The notes under the pieces: model-generated
The model's input: the letters and a program-made list of their open reading frames with translations, nothing else
Told to the model about the DNA's origin: nothing
The model's database searches: none
Made by a program: the position numbers and the translations under genes
DNA from: Nonomuraea sp. SYSU D8015
Lineage (GTDB): Bacteria > Actinomycetota > Actinomycetes > Streptosporangiales > Streptosporangiaceae
Assembly: GCF_008065375.1 (NCBI RefSeq)
Contig: NZ_MU084032.1
Coordinates: 150,907 to 214,906 of the forward strand
Length of the DNA stretch: 64,000 nucleotides
Direction: 5' to 3'
Shown: piece after piece, positions 17,288-26,264 of the stretch
Layout: each line of letters starts with the position of its first letter
Numbering within the stretch: position 1 is the stretch's first letter

Positions 17288-18441
17288 CGCCCGCCTCCCG
17301 GCACGCCGCCCCCGCCGGGGATCCCGCCGCCGCCCGGGAAGCCCCCGCCGCCGAACTGCCGCTGGTTGCCGCCGATGGTGGTGCCGGTCGAGGTCGCCGG
17401 GGGGACGATCTGGTCGCCCTCGGACACGCCCGACTTGATCTCGGTCAGGGTCGCGCCCCGCACGCCCACCTCCACGGGCGTGCTGGTCTGGCGGCCGTTC
17501 CGCAGCAGCGTGACCGTGGCCTGGCCGCCGTTGGTGGACACCGCGGTGGAAGGGACGGTGACCACGTCGTCCGCGCGGCCGACCACGACCTCGACGGTGG
17601 CGGTCTGGCCGAGCCGCACCTGGCTCGGGACCTCGGTGAAGGTGACCGTGACGGGATACTGCACGATGTTGTCGCTGGTGGAGGCGACGGGCTCGATCTG
17701 GGTGATCTCGCCGGTGGCTGTCACGCCCGGCAGCGCGTCGAACGTGACCGTGGCCGTCTGGCCCTGTTCGAGTTTGCCGACGTCGGACTCGGTGAAGGCG
17801 CCGACGAGCTGCAGCCTGCCGGTGTCGGCGATCTCCATGAAGCCGCTGCCGGTCTGGGACTGTCCTGTGCCCTGGCCCTGACCTGTGCTCTGCGCGGAGC
17901 TCTGTGCCGAGCCGCTGCTGTCGCCGCCGACCGAGCCGTTCACCGCCGTGATCGTGCCGGCGAACGGGGCCTTCAGCACGGTGGCCGCGAGGGTGCGCTG
18001 GGCCTCCCGGTAGGCGTTGCGGGCCTTGACGTAGGCGGCGTACAACTCGGCCGTGCCGGTCCCGTCGTCCAGGGCGCTGTCGTACGTGGCCTTGGCCGCC
18101 GACAGGCTCTCCTGCGCGGCGTCGTCGTCCAGCCTGGCGAGGATGTCGCCCTTGCCGACCTTGTCGCCGGCCTTGACGTAGATCTTCTCGACCGTCCCGG
18201 ACGTACCGAACGAGAGCGCGCGGGACTTGGCGCTCTCGACGGAGCCCGAGGCGGACACGGAGGCCACCACGGAGCCGCGGCTCGCGGTCACGGTCCGCAC
18301 GGTCGTCTCGCCCGCGGCCTGTCCCGCGCCCAGCTGGCCGTAGGCGAGCACGGCACCGCACACCAGGAGCGCCACCAGGGCTCCGTTGGTCATCAGCGCT
18401 CTGCTGCTCACTCGCGCTCTGCGCCTCTTCGACACCTTCAC
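17284..18441 (-). CDS. HlyD/MacA-family efflux adaptor
   Basis: Membrane-fusion/adaptor protein for the adjacent MacB-type transporter. It has an N-terminal membrane anchor (about 15-38), a lipoyl half-motif GTVEKIYVKAGDKVGKGDIL, a helical hairpin (AAQESLSAAKATYDSALDD), the second half-motif ATVLKAPFAGTITAVN, then beta-barrel and membrane-proximal domains. The tail is FGGGGFPGGGG-type glycine-rich. GTG 18441 is chosen because the anchor starts just after it; an upstream ATG at 18528 is possible but lacks a ribosome site. First gene of the operon running to 12,518. Confidence 0.88.
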   Translation of the reverse strand: MKVSKRRRARVSSRALMTNGALVALLVCGAVLAYGQLGAGQAAGETTVRTVTASRGSVVASVSASGSVESAKSRALSFGTSGTVEKIYVKAGDKVGKGDILARLDDDAAQESLSAAKATYDSALDDGTGTAELYAAYVKARNAYREAQRTLAATVLKAPFAGTITAVNGSVGGDSSGSAQSSAQSTGQGQGTGQSQTGSGFMEIADTGRLQLVGAFTESDVGKLEQGQTATVTFDALPGVTATGEITQIEPVASTSDNIVQYPVTVTFTEVPSQVRLGQTATVEVVVGRADDVVTVPSTAVSTNGGQATVTLLRNGRQTSTPVEVGVRGATLTEIKSGVSEGDQIVPPATSTGTTIGGNQRQFGGGGFPGGGGIPGGGGVPGGGR

Positions 18442-18587
18442 AGGCGGTGACCCTTGCACACCAGCCTGCGCCGCAGCCGCGAGCAAGCTGAACGTTCGCT
18501 GATAGCGCCGAGGGCCGGGCGGGCGCACAGGGAACTCTTAGGCTGCTCGCAGCGTGCCGCGAACCTGCTTCGCCAGGATGATCCGCC

Positions 18588-20201
18588 ATGAGACGGACTT
18601 TCGCGCTGGGCGGGCTCGCCCTCGCCGTGCTCGCCGCCGGTTCCGGCCTGGCGGTCGCGCTCCGCGACGACGCGCCGCCCGCCGTCCAGGTGCGGCTCGC
18701 CTCCGCCCAGCGCGGGCAGGTTCATGCCGTGGTGAGCGCCGCGGGCGCCACCGTGGACGGCTCCCGCCGCGACCTCGCCTTCGGTTCCTCGGGGACGGTG
18801 GCCAAGGTGTACGTCAGGGTCGGGTCCAAGGTCGAGAAAGGGCAGGTCCTGGCCCGGATCGACGGGCGGGCGGCGCGGGAGGCGTACGAGGCGGCCAAGG
18901 CCGACCTGGCGGTCGCCGAGGAGGCCCTGGACCAGGCGTCATCCGGAACGGCGACGACCGCCGGCACCGGCACGACCGGCGGGAACGGCACCTCGGGGAG
19001 CACCGGCACGACTTGTGCCCCGGGCGGCGGCTCGCCCGCGGCCACCCCCACCACCGGAACCTCCGCCCCGGCAGGCGGCGGCGCGCTCGGGCCGTCGGGC
19101 CGCCCCTCCATGGGCACGGAGGCGACCAGAGAGGCAGGGGCGCGCACGGACGGGGACAAGAGCCCGACGCCGACCTCGACCTCCAGCCCGGCACCGCATC
19201 CGACGGACCCCCCTCGCCCCACGACCGCCCCGACCTCCGTGCCCACCGAGCCCCAGCCCACCGTGACGGTCACCGTGACCGCCACGGTCACCGCGACCGT
19301 CACCCCCACCCCGAGCCGGAGCAGCGGATCGCTGCCGACCGGGGACGGGCCCTCCACCGGCGACGGTCCATCGGCCACCCCCTCCCCCACCGGCAAGCCG
19401 TCCACCAGCGGAAAACCCTCCACGAGCGGCAGGCCCACCGCCACCGGCAAGCCTCCTTCGGCCAGGCCGAGCACCGGCGCGACCGGCGGCGCCCGCCCGG
19501 ACCCGGGCACGGGTTCCTGCGGTCCGGCCCCGGCCGGGACGAAGGGCGGGACGGGCGAGGACCAGGCCGCCGCGAACGTGGACCGCGCCGAGGCCGCCCT
19601 GGAGCAGGCGGCCGACGCCGTACGGGCCACCCGCATCGTGGCGCCGGTGGCGGGGACGGTGCTGTCGGTCGCGGGCGACGTCGGCGACACCGCGGGCACG
19701 AGCACCTTCATCAGCCTCGGCGACCTGGACGAGCTGCAGGTGCAGGCCATGGTCACCGAGTCCGACGTCAACCGGCTCGACATTGGCCAGAGGGCCCGGA
19801 TCACGCTCGCCACCCGCAACGGCGAGCGCCACGAGGGCACGGTGACGGCCATCGCCCCTACGGCCACGGTCGACGGCCGGCTCGTCCGCTACTCGGTCAC
19901 CCTCGCCTTCGACGAGCCTCCGGCCGGGCTCATGCTGGGCCAGACGGCCTCGGTGACGATCACCACGGACGAGGCCGACAACGTCGTCTACGTGCCCGCG
20001 GCGGCGGTGCGGAGCAGGTCGGACGGCACCCAGGTGGTCACGGTGCGCGCGGGTGGGCGTGACCTGGCGAAGGTGGTGCGGACGGGGGTGCGCGGGGACC
20101 AGTACGTGGAGGTGACGTCGGGGCTGGACGAGAACGACCAAGTGGTCATGTCCGGCAGCGCGTCGGGCGAGTTCCCCGACGGCTCCTGGCCAGGCGCATG
20201 A
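18588..20201 (+). CDS. HlyD-family adaptor with long Pro/Thr-rich insertion
   Basis: Second adaptor, divergent from the first. After an N-terminal anchor (3-24) come the lipoyl half GTVAKVYVRVGSKVEKGQVL (near 70) and a short helix to about 118. Then about 210 residues of Gly/Thr, then Pro/Ser/Thr-rich low complexity (TVTVTVTATVTATVTPTPS and STSGKPSTSGRPTATGKP). The helix resumes (NVDRAEAALEQAADAVRATR), followed by the second lipoyl half VAPVAGTVLSVAGDVG and the barrel domains. The insert sits where the alpha-hairpin tip should be. It may extend through the cell wall in a Gram-positive envelope; that is inference. Confidence 0.85.
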   Translation: MRRTFALGGLALAVLAAGSGLAVALRDDAPPAVQVRLASAQRGQVHAVVSAAGATVDGSRRDLAFGSSGTVAKVYVRVGSKVEKGQVLARIDGRAAREAYEAAKADLAVAEEALDQASSGTATTAGTGTTGGNGTSGSTGTTCAPGGGSPAATPTTGTSAPAGGGALGPSGRPSMGTEATREAGARTDGDKSPTPTSTSSPAPHPTDPPRPTTAPTSVPTEPQPTVTVTVTATVTATVTPTPSRSSGSLPTGDGPSTGDGPSATPSPTGKPSTSGKPSTSGRPTATGKPPSARPSTGATGGARPDPGTGSCGPAPAGTKGGTGEDQAAANVDRAEAALEQAADAVRATRIVAPVAGTVLSVAGDVGDTAGTSTFISLGDLDELQVQAMVTESDVNRLDIGQRARITLATRNGERHEGTVTAIAPTATVDGRLVRYSVTLAFDEPPAGLMLGQTASVTITTDEADNVVYVPAAAVRSRSDGTQVVTVRAGGRDLAKVVRTGVRGDQYVEVTSGLDENDQVVMSGSASGEFPDGSWPGA

Positions 20202-20466
20202 CCGGCCCGTCCCGCCCTGGGGCGCGGGACCATTCCGGTGGACGCGCTGTCCGCCGGCTGTGCCATCCCGGCGCACCGGCAACGCACCCCGCCGCGATGC
20301 CCAGCGCCAGGGTGCGACGCCGACGGGCATGGAGGCGGCGCGACATGGGCGCCCAACGCCCGCCCACGATGTCAGCTGGCATGTCGGCGCAGGACCGGCC
20401 CAGCCCTGGCCGCACGACGGCGGGTCAGCGCGTTGAGGGAATCTTCAGCCGATCTCCAGCCGGCTT
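20202..20466. other. convergent intergenic region
   Basis: 265 bases between the second adaptor and phoD, which converge. No gene, clear terminator hairpin or repeat was recognised; the sequence is GC-rich with only chance open frames. Confidence 0.4.
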
Positions 20467-22026
20467 TCAGCCGACCCGCGGAGCACCCGCCTGGCCGGCC
20501 GCCGCGGCGCCCGTGACGGCCGGGATGGTGATGCGGTGGGCCGTCTTGGCCTTGGCGCCCCGGCGGGAGATGTAGTCCAGGGTCCGGAAGTCGACGGCCA
20601 GGTCGTCCCGGGTGAGTCGGGCCACCAGGTAGCCGCGCCGCTGGTCCATGAAGGAGATGTGGGGGTTCTCCTGCAGGGCCTCCGCGATCCACGTCCGGTC
20701 CCGGTACCCGTCCCCGTCGCTCGCGATCGACGAGGCCACCAGTTCCCTGGCCACCACCGGCGAGTCAGGGTCGTCGAAGTCGGTCTTGAGCTCGGCCGAG
20801 TGGTGGATGTGCGCGTCCCCGGTCAGGACCACCGGGTTGGACGTGCGGGCCAGCGATCTCAGCAGCCGGGTGCGCTCGGCCGCGTACCCGTCCCAGGAGT
20901 CCAGGTTCACCTCGCGCCCGGGGCCGATCTTGTAGTCGCGGTGCGTCATCATGATCTGCTGGCCGAGCAGGTTCCAGCGGGTGGTGGAGCCGCGCAGCCC
21001 TTCCTCCAGCCAGCGCCACTGACTGGCCCCGAGCAGTGTGCGCTCGGCCTCCAGACGGTCGTCGCACCCGGCCCGCACGCCGTCCAGGCACGCCTGGTCG
21101 TCACGGAACTGCCGGGTGTCGAGCAGGTGGAAGCGGGCCAGCGTGCCCCAGGAGATGCGCCGGTTCACCTTGAGCACCGCCCCTTGGAGGCTGGCGCGGC
21201 GCAGCGGCATGTTCTCGTAGTAGGCGCGGAACGCCTCCGCCCGCATCCGGGTGAACCCGGGTGTCTCCTTGCTGGAGACCGGGCCGGCCCAGTTGTTCTC
21301 CACTTCATGGTCGTCGAACGCCACCAGCCAGGGCGCCGCCGCGTGCGCGGCCTGGAGGTCGTGGTCGCTCTTGTACTGGGCGTGCCGCAGCCGGTAGTCG
21401 GCGAGCGTCTGGCATTTGCCGGGCGTGTGGGTGCGTACGCGGCCGGCCAGCGCGGTGTAGCCGCTGGGGCCGTACTCGTACATGTAGTCGCCGAGGAACA
21501 CCACCAGGTCGGGCTCCTGCTCGGCGAGGCGGCGGTAGGCGGTGTAGTAGCCGTGCTCGTAGTGGGCGCACGCGGCCACGGCGAACGTGAGCGGCGTCGT
21601 CTCGCCGGTGGGCGTCGTCCTGGTGCGGCCCGTGGGCGAGATCCTGCCCTGGCTCCTGAAGCGGTAGAAGTACTCGCGCCCCGGCTCCAGGCCCTTGAGC
21701 TCGACGTGGACGCTGTGGGCGTCACGGGCGCGGGCGGTGGCCGTACCGGACTTGACGATCTTCGAGAAGCGTTCGTCGGCCGCGACCTGCCAGTCCACCT
21801 CCACGTCGCGGGACGGCATGCCGCCGCGGCCGTCGCCGCCCAGCGGGTCGACGGCCAGCCTGGTCCACAGGACGAAGCCGTCGGCCGACGGGTCGCCGGA
21901 GGCCACGCCGAGCGTGAACGGGTCGGATCGGAGGGTTCTGGAGGGGGAGGCCGACGCCGGTGAGGCGAGGGTCGGCGAGGCGAGGAAGCCGGCTGTCGCC
22001 GCTGTCAGGAAGGCTCTGCGGTCCAC
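20467..22026 (-). CDS. phoD: alkaline phosphatase D (PhoD), Tat-exported
   Basis: Secreted phosphodiesterase/phosphatase of the PhoD family (519 aa), releasing phosphate from organic esters and teichoic-type polymers. The start carries a Tat signal (MDRRAFLTAATAGFLAS). An N-terminal PhoD beta domain includes LGVASGDPSADGFVLWTRL. The metallophosphatase core has VFLGDYMYEYG, AFDDHEVENNW and LTGDAHIHHSAEL, which supply the Fe/Ca ligands. The family usually works outside the cell under phosphate limitation. No PHO box was identified in the 240 bases upstream. Confidence 0.94.
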   Translation of the reverse strand: MDRRAFLTAATAGFLASPTLASPASASPSRTLRSDPFTLGVASGDPSADGFVLWTRLAVDPLGGDGRGGMPSRDVEVDWQVAADERFSKIVKSGTATARARDAHSVHVELKGLEPGREYFYRFRSQGRISPTGRTRTTPTGETTPLTFAVAACAHYEHGYYTAYRRLAEQEPDLVVFLGDYMYEYGPSGYTALAGRVRTHTPGKCQTLADYRLRHAQYKSDHDLQAAHAAAPWLVAFDDHEVENNWAGPVSSKETPGFTRMRAEAFRAYYENMPLRRASLQGAVLKVNRRISWGTLARFHLLDTRQFRDDQACLDGVRAGCDDRLEAERTLLGASQWRWLEEGLRGSTTRWNLLGQQIMMTHRDYKIGPGREVNLDSWDGYAAERTRLLRSLARTSNPVVLTGDAHIHHSAELKTDFDDPDSPVVARELVASSIASDGDGYRDRTWIAEALQENPHISFMDQRRGYLVARLTRDDLAVDFRTLDYISRRGAKAKTAHRITIPAVTGAAAAGQAGAPRVG

Positions 22027-22265
22027 GTTCCCAGGTATGTCCGGCTGCGCTGACCCCGCCGTGACAGTGGAGTCAAGGGCGGGTGAACAGCATCAGTCGT
22101 CCTGTTCGCGAAGTTCCTCCGGCCGATGACCGGCCACGCCGACGCCGTCCTCGTCGTCCGGTTCCGGTCGGCGTCGGTCGCCCCCTGCCACACGGTCGCC
22201 GCCCCGCTCGCCGAGCAGGGGGGCGGCGACGCCTCAGATCACATAACCGGCATTTCGCCGTTGAA

Positions 22266-22865
22266 TCAGCGGGCGGCCTCCCGTACGTCGGCCAGGGTTC
22301 GGCGGAGCGACGCAGCATCGGTGAAGTGCACGCCGGCCATGCCCGCGCGTTCGGCGCCCTCGACGTTCTCGGGGCGGTCGTCAATGAAGACGATCTCCGC
22401 GGGGGCGGCGCCGAGCGTGCGGGCCGTCTCGTCGTAGATCTCCCTGTCCGGCTTGACCAGCCCGATCCGGCCGCTGTAGACGCGGCGGCCGATGGCGGCG
22501 ATCCAGGGCAGCTCGTCCAGGCCGTCGGCGAGGCAGGCGGGCGCGTTGGACAGCAGCGCCACGTCGTGGCCCGCCTCGATCAGCTCGCCGAGCAGGCCGA
22601 CCGTGCCCTCGTTCGGGTGGGCCCAGCTGGCGACGTCCATGGCCACCAGGCGGGCGACCTCGGCATGGCTGGCGGGCCTGTCCAGCACCGCCGACCAGTA
22701 GGCGTGCGGTGTCAGGCTCGCCCGGTCGAATTCCAGGCGGTGGCGCCAGTAGCGGTCCTTGAACCCCTCCGGCTCCGCGTCCACCGCCCGGGCCATGGCG
22801 TCGGCGTCGGACTCGGGCTGAGGCAGCGACAGGACGCCGCCGTAGTCGAACACAATCCATGTCAT
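22266..22865 (-). CDS. HAD-family hydrolase
   Basis: 199-aa phosphatase-like HAD protein. Motif I is VFDYGGVLSLP, where the usual second Asp (DxD) is replaced by Gly, as in the haloacid-dehalogenase/epoxide-hydrolase-N-like subgroup. Motif II is LLSNAP, the Lys is in GLVKPD, and motif IV is IVFIDDRPENV. A helical cap lies at about 20-90. The substrate is unknown. It overlaps the next gene's stop by 4 bp, so the two are co-transcribed. Confidence 0.88.
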   Translation of the reverse strand: MTWIVFDYGGVLSLPQPESDADAMARAVDAEPEGFKDRYWRHRLEFDRASLTPHAYWSAVLDRPASHAEVARLVAMDVASWAHPNEGTVGLLGELIEAGHDVALLSNAPACLADGLDELPWIAAIGRRVYSGRIGLVKPDREIYDETARTLGAAPAEIVFIDDRPENVEGAERAGMAGVHFTDAASLRRTLADVREAAR

Positions 22866-23674
22866 GCCAGGAATGGTCGCAGATGCGGGTTCAGCGCCGG
22901 GCAGCCCAGGTACTTCTCCGCGGTGTGGAAGTCGATCCAGTCGAGGTTGACCAGCTCCTCGGCGTCCACGCCGGCGAAGCAGCCCGCCAGATCAGGCGGG
23001 ATGGCGGCGATGTCGTCCTTGTCGGCGATGTTCACCCAGCGCCGGACGCCGGGCGGGCGCTCGCCCCGGCCGTTGACGGGGGCCGGCAGCAGGCGCTCGA
23101 AGACGACGTTGCGCATGCCGAGCGGGCTCCCGAGGGTGATCAGCAGGTCGATTCGCAGGTCGGGGTGGGCCCACAGGGTCTCGTACGTGACCACGCTCCC
23201 GAGCGAGTGGGCGATGACCACCTTCGGCCGGTTCCTCCTGATGGTCTCGGCCACCACCTGCCGGCACTTGTCCCTCTTGCCCGGGTCGGTGAGGTACGCC
23301 GCCACCTCCGGCGCGAACCGCTCGGCGAACGCCGCCGACCGGCCGTCGAGCCTGCTGAGCAGCCAGCCGGTCAACGACTTGAGCGCGCCCGTGAGATGCT
23401 CGCCGACGCCCAGGTTCTTGGCCCACTCCACGAGGACCTGCTGGGCCGGGGCCTCCATGGCGGCGACGGAGCGCGGGTCGGACCTGCCGTCGTGCAGGTG
23501 GTGGGAGAAGTAGGCGATCTCGCTGAAGTAGGCCCTGGCCTCGCCCCCGAGCGCCAGGTGCAGGTAGCGGTCCCATTTGAGGCGCATGGCCGCCGCCGCA
23601 CCGGCCGCGGACCCGCCGGCCTCCAGGTAGTAGTTGTACTTGCCGATCCCGTGCACGCCGACGATGACGGCCAC
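22862..23674 (-). CDS. alpha/beta-hydrolase-like protein
   Basis: 270 aa. It begins MAVIVGVHGIGKYNYY, an oxyanion-type strand/loop, and has a lipase-like nucleophile elbow AHSLGSVVTYE near residue 155, then LLITLGSPLGM. A candidate acid lies in NIADKDDIAA and a candidate His near the C-terminus (NPHLRPFLA or DFHTAEKYL). It resembles actinomycete proteins annotated only as hydrolase/lipase-like. It is probably cytosolic, as no signal peptide is seen. It precedes the HAD gene with a 4-bp overlap. Confidence 0.7.
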   Translation of the reverse strand: MAVIVGVHGIGKYNYYLEAGGSAAGAAAAMRLKWDRYLHLALGGEARAYFSEIAYFSHHLHDGRSDPRSVAAMEAPAQQVLVEWAKNLGVGEHLTGALKSLTGWLLSRLDGRSAAFAERFAPEVAAYLTDPGKRDKCRQVVAETIRRNRPKVVIAHSLGSVVTYETLWAHPDLRIDLLITLGSPLGMRNVVFERLLPAPVNGRGERPPGVRRWVNIADKDDIAAIPPDLAGCFAGVDAEELVNLDWIDFHTAEKYLGCPALNPHLRPFLA

Positions 23675-23752
23675 TTCGCCTCCTCACGCATGATCTTCTC
23701 GCGCGATGCTGGCATATGCCGCTTGCAGCCGGCCGTCAAGAGTCCGCCCGAG

Positions 23753-23786
23753 TTTAGGCTTGCCTAAAGATTTAGGTAGAGCTAAA
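23753..23786. promoter_or_regulatory. double TTTAGG palindrome
   Basis: TTTAGGCTTGCCTAAA (23753-23768) is a perfect 7+7 inverted repeat. TTTAGGTAGAGCTAAA (23771-23786) is a second, 5+5. Their inner halves form a third, CCTAAAGATTTAGG. The array lies in the divergent spacer, 41 bases before the XRE start. It looks like a cooperative operator for the XRE protein. The core also partly resembles a DtxR/IdeR iron box (about 13 of 19). Confidence 0.55.
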
Positions 23787-23826
23787 GTGGAGGCATCTGG
23801 AGCTGAGCGTCGAGAGCGAGACCGTC

Positions 23827-24105
23827 ATGGCACTACGCCATAGCAGCCGCGACGAGGTGGGCGGTCTCGCCCAGGAAGTCGTCGACGAGATCGCGTGGTA
23901 CATGCGGGAGCACAAGATCTCGCGTTCGGACCTGGCCGCGGCCATGGGCGTGTCAGCGGGGCGGGTGAGCCAGATCCTGTCCGGCGACGAGAACCTGACG
24001 CTCCGCACGCTGGCGGCCGTCGTCGACGCGCTCGGCGCCCGCCTGGAGTTCACGCTCGGCGACGCCGAGGATTCGGCCTCCGCGCTCAGAGACGGCGAGC
24101 CGTAG
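23827..24105 (+). CDS. XRE-family helix-turn-helix protein
   Basis: 92-aa HTH protein. The DNA-binding motif is MREHKISRSDLAAAMGVSAGRVSQILSGDE (written here in parts: the helices SRSDLAAAMGVS and AGRVSQILSG), followed by LTLRTLAAVVDALGARLEFTLGD, which is typical of antitoxin-like single-domain regulators. No toxin gene adjoins it; the next plus-strand gene is a kilobase away. Autoregulation through the palindromes at 23753-23786 is likely. Confidence 0.82.
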   Translation: MALRHSSRDEVGGLAQEVVDEIAWYMREHKISRSDLAAAMGVSAGRVSQILSGDENLTLRTLAAVVDALGARLEFTLGDAEDSASALRDGEP

Positions 24106-24163
24106 GGCGCGCCTGGCGCGTTCAGGGCACTCTGGCTCATGCCGTACGCCGGGCGCCACGACT

Positions 24164-24979
24164 TCATACGGCGCGCCGGGCGGTCTCGGAGTCGACGGCC
24201 CGGGACGGCGGCGCGAACACCGGCAGTGATCGGTACCCTGCCCGGTAACCGGAGGCCAGCAGCCGCAGCAGATCGCTCTCCGCGTCGTGCTTGAGCAGTC
24301 CGCGCAGCCGCATCAGGTCGTTGAGATAGCGCTCGTACCGCGCCAGCCGCGTGTGACGCGACCCGTTGAGCGCGGTGACCACCTTCGACCGCGCCGCCCC
24401 GTCCTCGATGAGCGCCGCCACGTCCAGCCGCCGCTCGATCGCGTCGAGCCTGGCGTGAATGCGTTCGCGCCTGCGTTCCTCGGGCGAGAGCCGCTCGGCG
24501 ATCCGCTGGTGGTAGCGGTTGGCGGCCAGGCTGAGCTCGTAGATGCTCCAGGAGTCGTCCACCCTCCTCTCGCACCAGAGCCGCTGGTCTTCGGCCATCG
24601 CCTGGTCGAGCCTGGCGAGCAGCGACACCAGCCAGAACGTCGCCGCCTCCCGCGCGAGCGAGCGCTGCTCGTCCTCCTTGGCCCGCATCTGGCTGAGCCA
24701 CAGCCCGCTCGGCGCGACCGCGCCCAGCGCGGTGGCGAGCAGGTTCTCCATGCCCAGTACGGTGGACAGAAGGTGGTCCAGCAGCCATCCGGTCAGCAAC
24801 GCCACCCCGGCCGAGAGCAACCCGGTCAGCAGGGTGATGACGATCGACAGCCGCCACGTCGCGGGCCCGAACGGCCGGCCCTTGCCCTGACAGCGCAGCA
24901 CCAGGAACACGATGGCGGAGAGGAGGGCCAGCACCACAGTGAGGCCCACCTGGGCTGCCGAGACAGGCTCCGGATCCAT
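24164..24979 (-). CDS. membrane protein of unknown function
   Basis: 271 aa with two or three N-terminal membrane segments (about 8-30, 42-68 and possibly 78-95). A long charged, helical cytosolic domain follows (LARLDQAMAEDQRLWCERR, PEERRRERIHARLDAIERR), predicted to form coiled coils. I do not recognise a family. It is convergent with the XRE gene; no operon partner. Confidence 0.7.
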   Translation of the reverse strand: MDPEPVSAAQVGLTVVLALLSAIVFLVLRCQGKGRPFGPATWRLSIVITLLTGLLSAGVALLTGWLLDHLLSTVLGMENLLATALGAVAPSGLWLSQMRAKEDEQRSLAREAATFWLVSLLARLDQAMAEDQRLWCERRVDDSWSIYELSLAANRYHQRIAERLSPEERRRERIHARLDAIERRLDVAALIEDGAARSKVVTALNGSRHTRLARYERYLNDLMRLRGLLKHDAESDLLRLLASGYRAGYRSLPVFAPPSRAVDSETARRAV

Positions 24980-25121
24980 GGAATCTCGCCCCTCCCGCGG
25001 AATGTTCCCTTCATAGTCGCAGCGGCGGCGGTGGATGAAAATGCCGTTGCGCCGGGCATATCAGACCCAGATACGGTGACATCCACCTACAGAAGGCGCA
25101 TTCGGAACAGGAGCCCCAGAC

Positions 25122-25529
25122 ATGCCCGGCCCGCTGATCGTCAACGACTCGGTCGTCATCCCCGACGCCGAGCTCGTCTGGCGTTTCTCACGCTCGTCGG
25201 GCCCGGGCGGCCAGGGCGTCAACACGACCGACAGCCGCGTGGAGCTGACGTTCGACGTCGGCGCGAGCACGGCGCTGCCGCCCGCGCTGAAGGCCCGGGC
25301 GCTCGACCGGCTGGGCTCCGCCACGATCACGATCGCCGCCTCGGAATACCGCTCCCAGCTCAGGAACCGGGAGGCCGCCGCACACCGCCTGGCGCAGCGG
25401 CTCCGCGAGGCCATCGCCCCGCCACCGAAGCGCCGCCGCCCCACCAAGCCCAGCCGGGGCGCCGTGGAGCGCCGCATCGCCGCGAAGAAACACCGCTCCG
25501 ACATCAAACGCCTCCGCCGCGACCTCTAG
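25122..25529 (+). CDS. arfB: ArfB/YaeJ-type peptidyl-tRNA hydrolase
   Basis: Ribosome-rescue release factor that enters stalled ribosomes without a stop codon and hydrolyses peptidyl-tRNA. The GGQ catalytic loop is in SSGPGGQGVNTTDSRVEL near residue 30. The basic C-terminal tail (PPPKRRRPTKPSRGAVERR, KKHRSDIKRLRRD), which reads the empty mRNA channel, is present. At 135 aa it matches the family. It stands alone on the plus strand. Confidence 0.93.
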   Translation: MPGPLIVNDSVVIPDAELVWRFSRSSGPGGQGVNTTDSRVELTFDVGASTALPPALKARALDRLGSATITIAASEYRSQLRNREAAAHRLAQRLREAIAPPPKRRRPTKPSRGAVERRIAAKKHRSDIKRLRRDL

Positions 25530-25631
25530 CCCGTCCTCGGCGTGATCGGTTCCGCGCGGCTCCCAGCCGTGTGAGACGCGAGAGGCGATCGCGCGAAAGG
25601 CGGCTCCAGCCCCTCCAGGCCAGGGCTTCGA

Positions 25632-26165
25632 TCAAAGGGAGAGCGCGGGCTCCATCACCTCGGCCGGGCACAGCTGGGCGATCACGGCGCGGACCTCGCC
25701 GCGCAGGACGGGATCGATGAGGTGACCGTCCTCGTCGAAGTGCGGGCAGGAGGGCGAGATCACCAGCTCGGCCCCCATCACGACGGCTCCTCCCGCCTGG
25801 AGCCGGTTGTAGAGCTCCGCCTGGGCCCACATGGCCCCGCAGGCCCGCGCGCTCGCGCTCATCACCGCCACATGCTTGCCGGCCAGCACGCCCCTGGCCG
25901 TCATCCAGTCCAGGGTCTGGATCAGCTCGGCGGGGAGCAGGCTGTGCTCGGGGGCGGTCATGAGCACGGCGTCGGCCCCCGCGACCAGCCCGAGCAGCTC
26001 GCGTACAGGCGCCGGGACCGGACCGGCCTCGTACGGAGGCATCTCGCTCAGTCCCGGCCACACCTCGAACCCGACGCCTTCGGGCAGCTCGCCACCCGCC
26101 GCTTCCAGCAATCTGTTGATGAAAGACCCCGCGTGGAGGCCGGCGGCGATCCCGATGATTTTCAC
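25632..26165 (-). CDS. NADPH-dependent FMN reductase-like flavoprotein
   Basis: Flavodoxin-fold protein of about 177 aa: VKIIGIAAGLHAGSFINRLL (phosphate-binding loop), then MPPYEAGPVPAPVRELL and ADAVLMTAPEHSLLPAEL, matching the NADPH-dependent FMN reductase/chromate reductase family (usual motif PEYNxSxPxxLKNxLDW, here PEHSLLPAELIQTLDW). The GTG start at 26165 is preferred; the ATG at 26231 adds unrelated residues. It probably reduces flavins or quinones. Expressed alone. Confidence 0.82.
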   Translation of the reverse strand: MKIIGIAAGLHAGSFINRLLEAAGGELPEGVGFEVWPGLSEMPPYEAGPVPAPVRELLGLVAGADAVLMTAPEHSLLPAELIQTLDWMTARGVLAGKHVAVMSASARACGAMWAQAELYNRLQAGGAVVMGAELVISPSCPHFDEDGHLIDPVLRGEVRAVIAQLCPAEVMEPALSL

Positions 26166-26264
26166 CCTCTGCTCCCAAGGGGTTCCGGTGTTACCGGGAA
26201 CCTGCCCGATGCCGTGGATGTCCAAGACCATCAGCGGGTCAAGAGTGGTTCGTGCGCATATGCG

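Noticed and set aside
16547..18589. A long minus-strand frame fused in front of the MacB-type ATPase.
   Set aside because: The first 430 residues overlap the adaptor gene in another frame and lack any domain; the ATPase starts at 17287.
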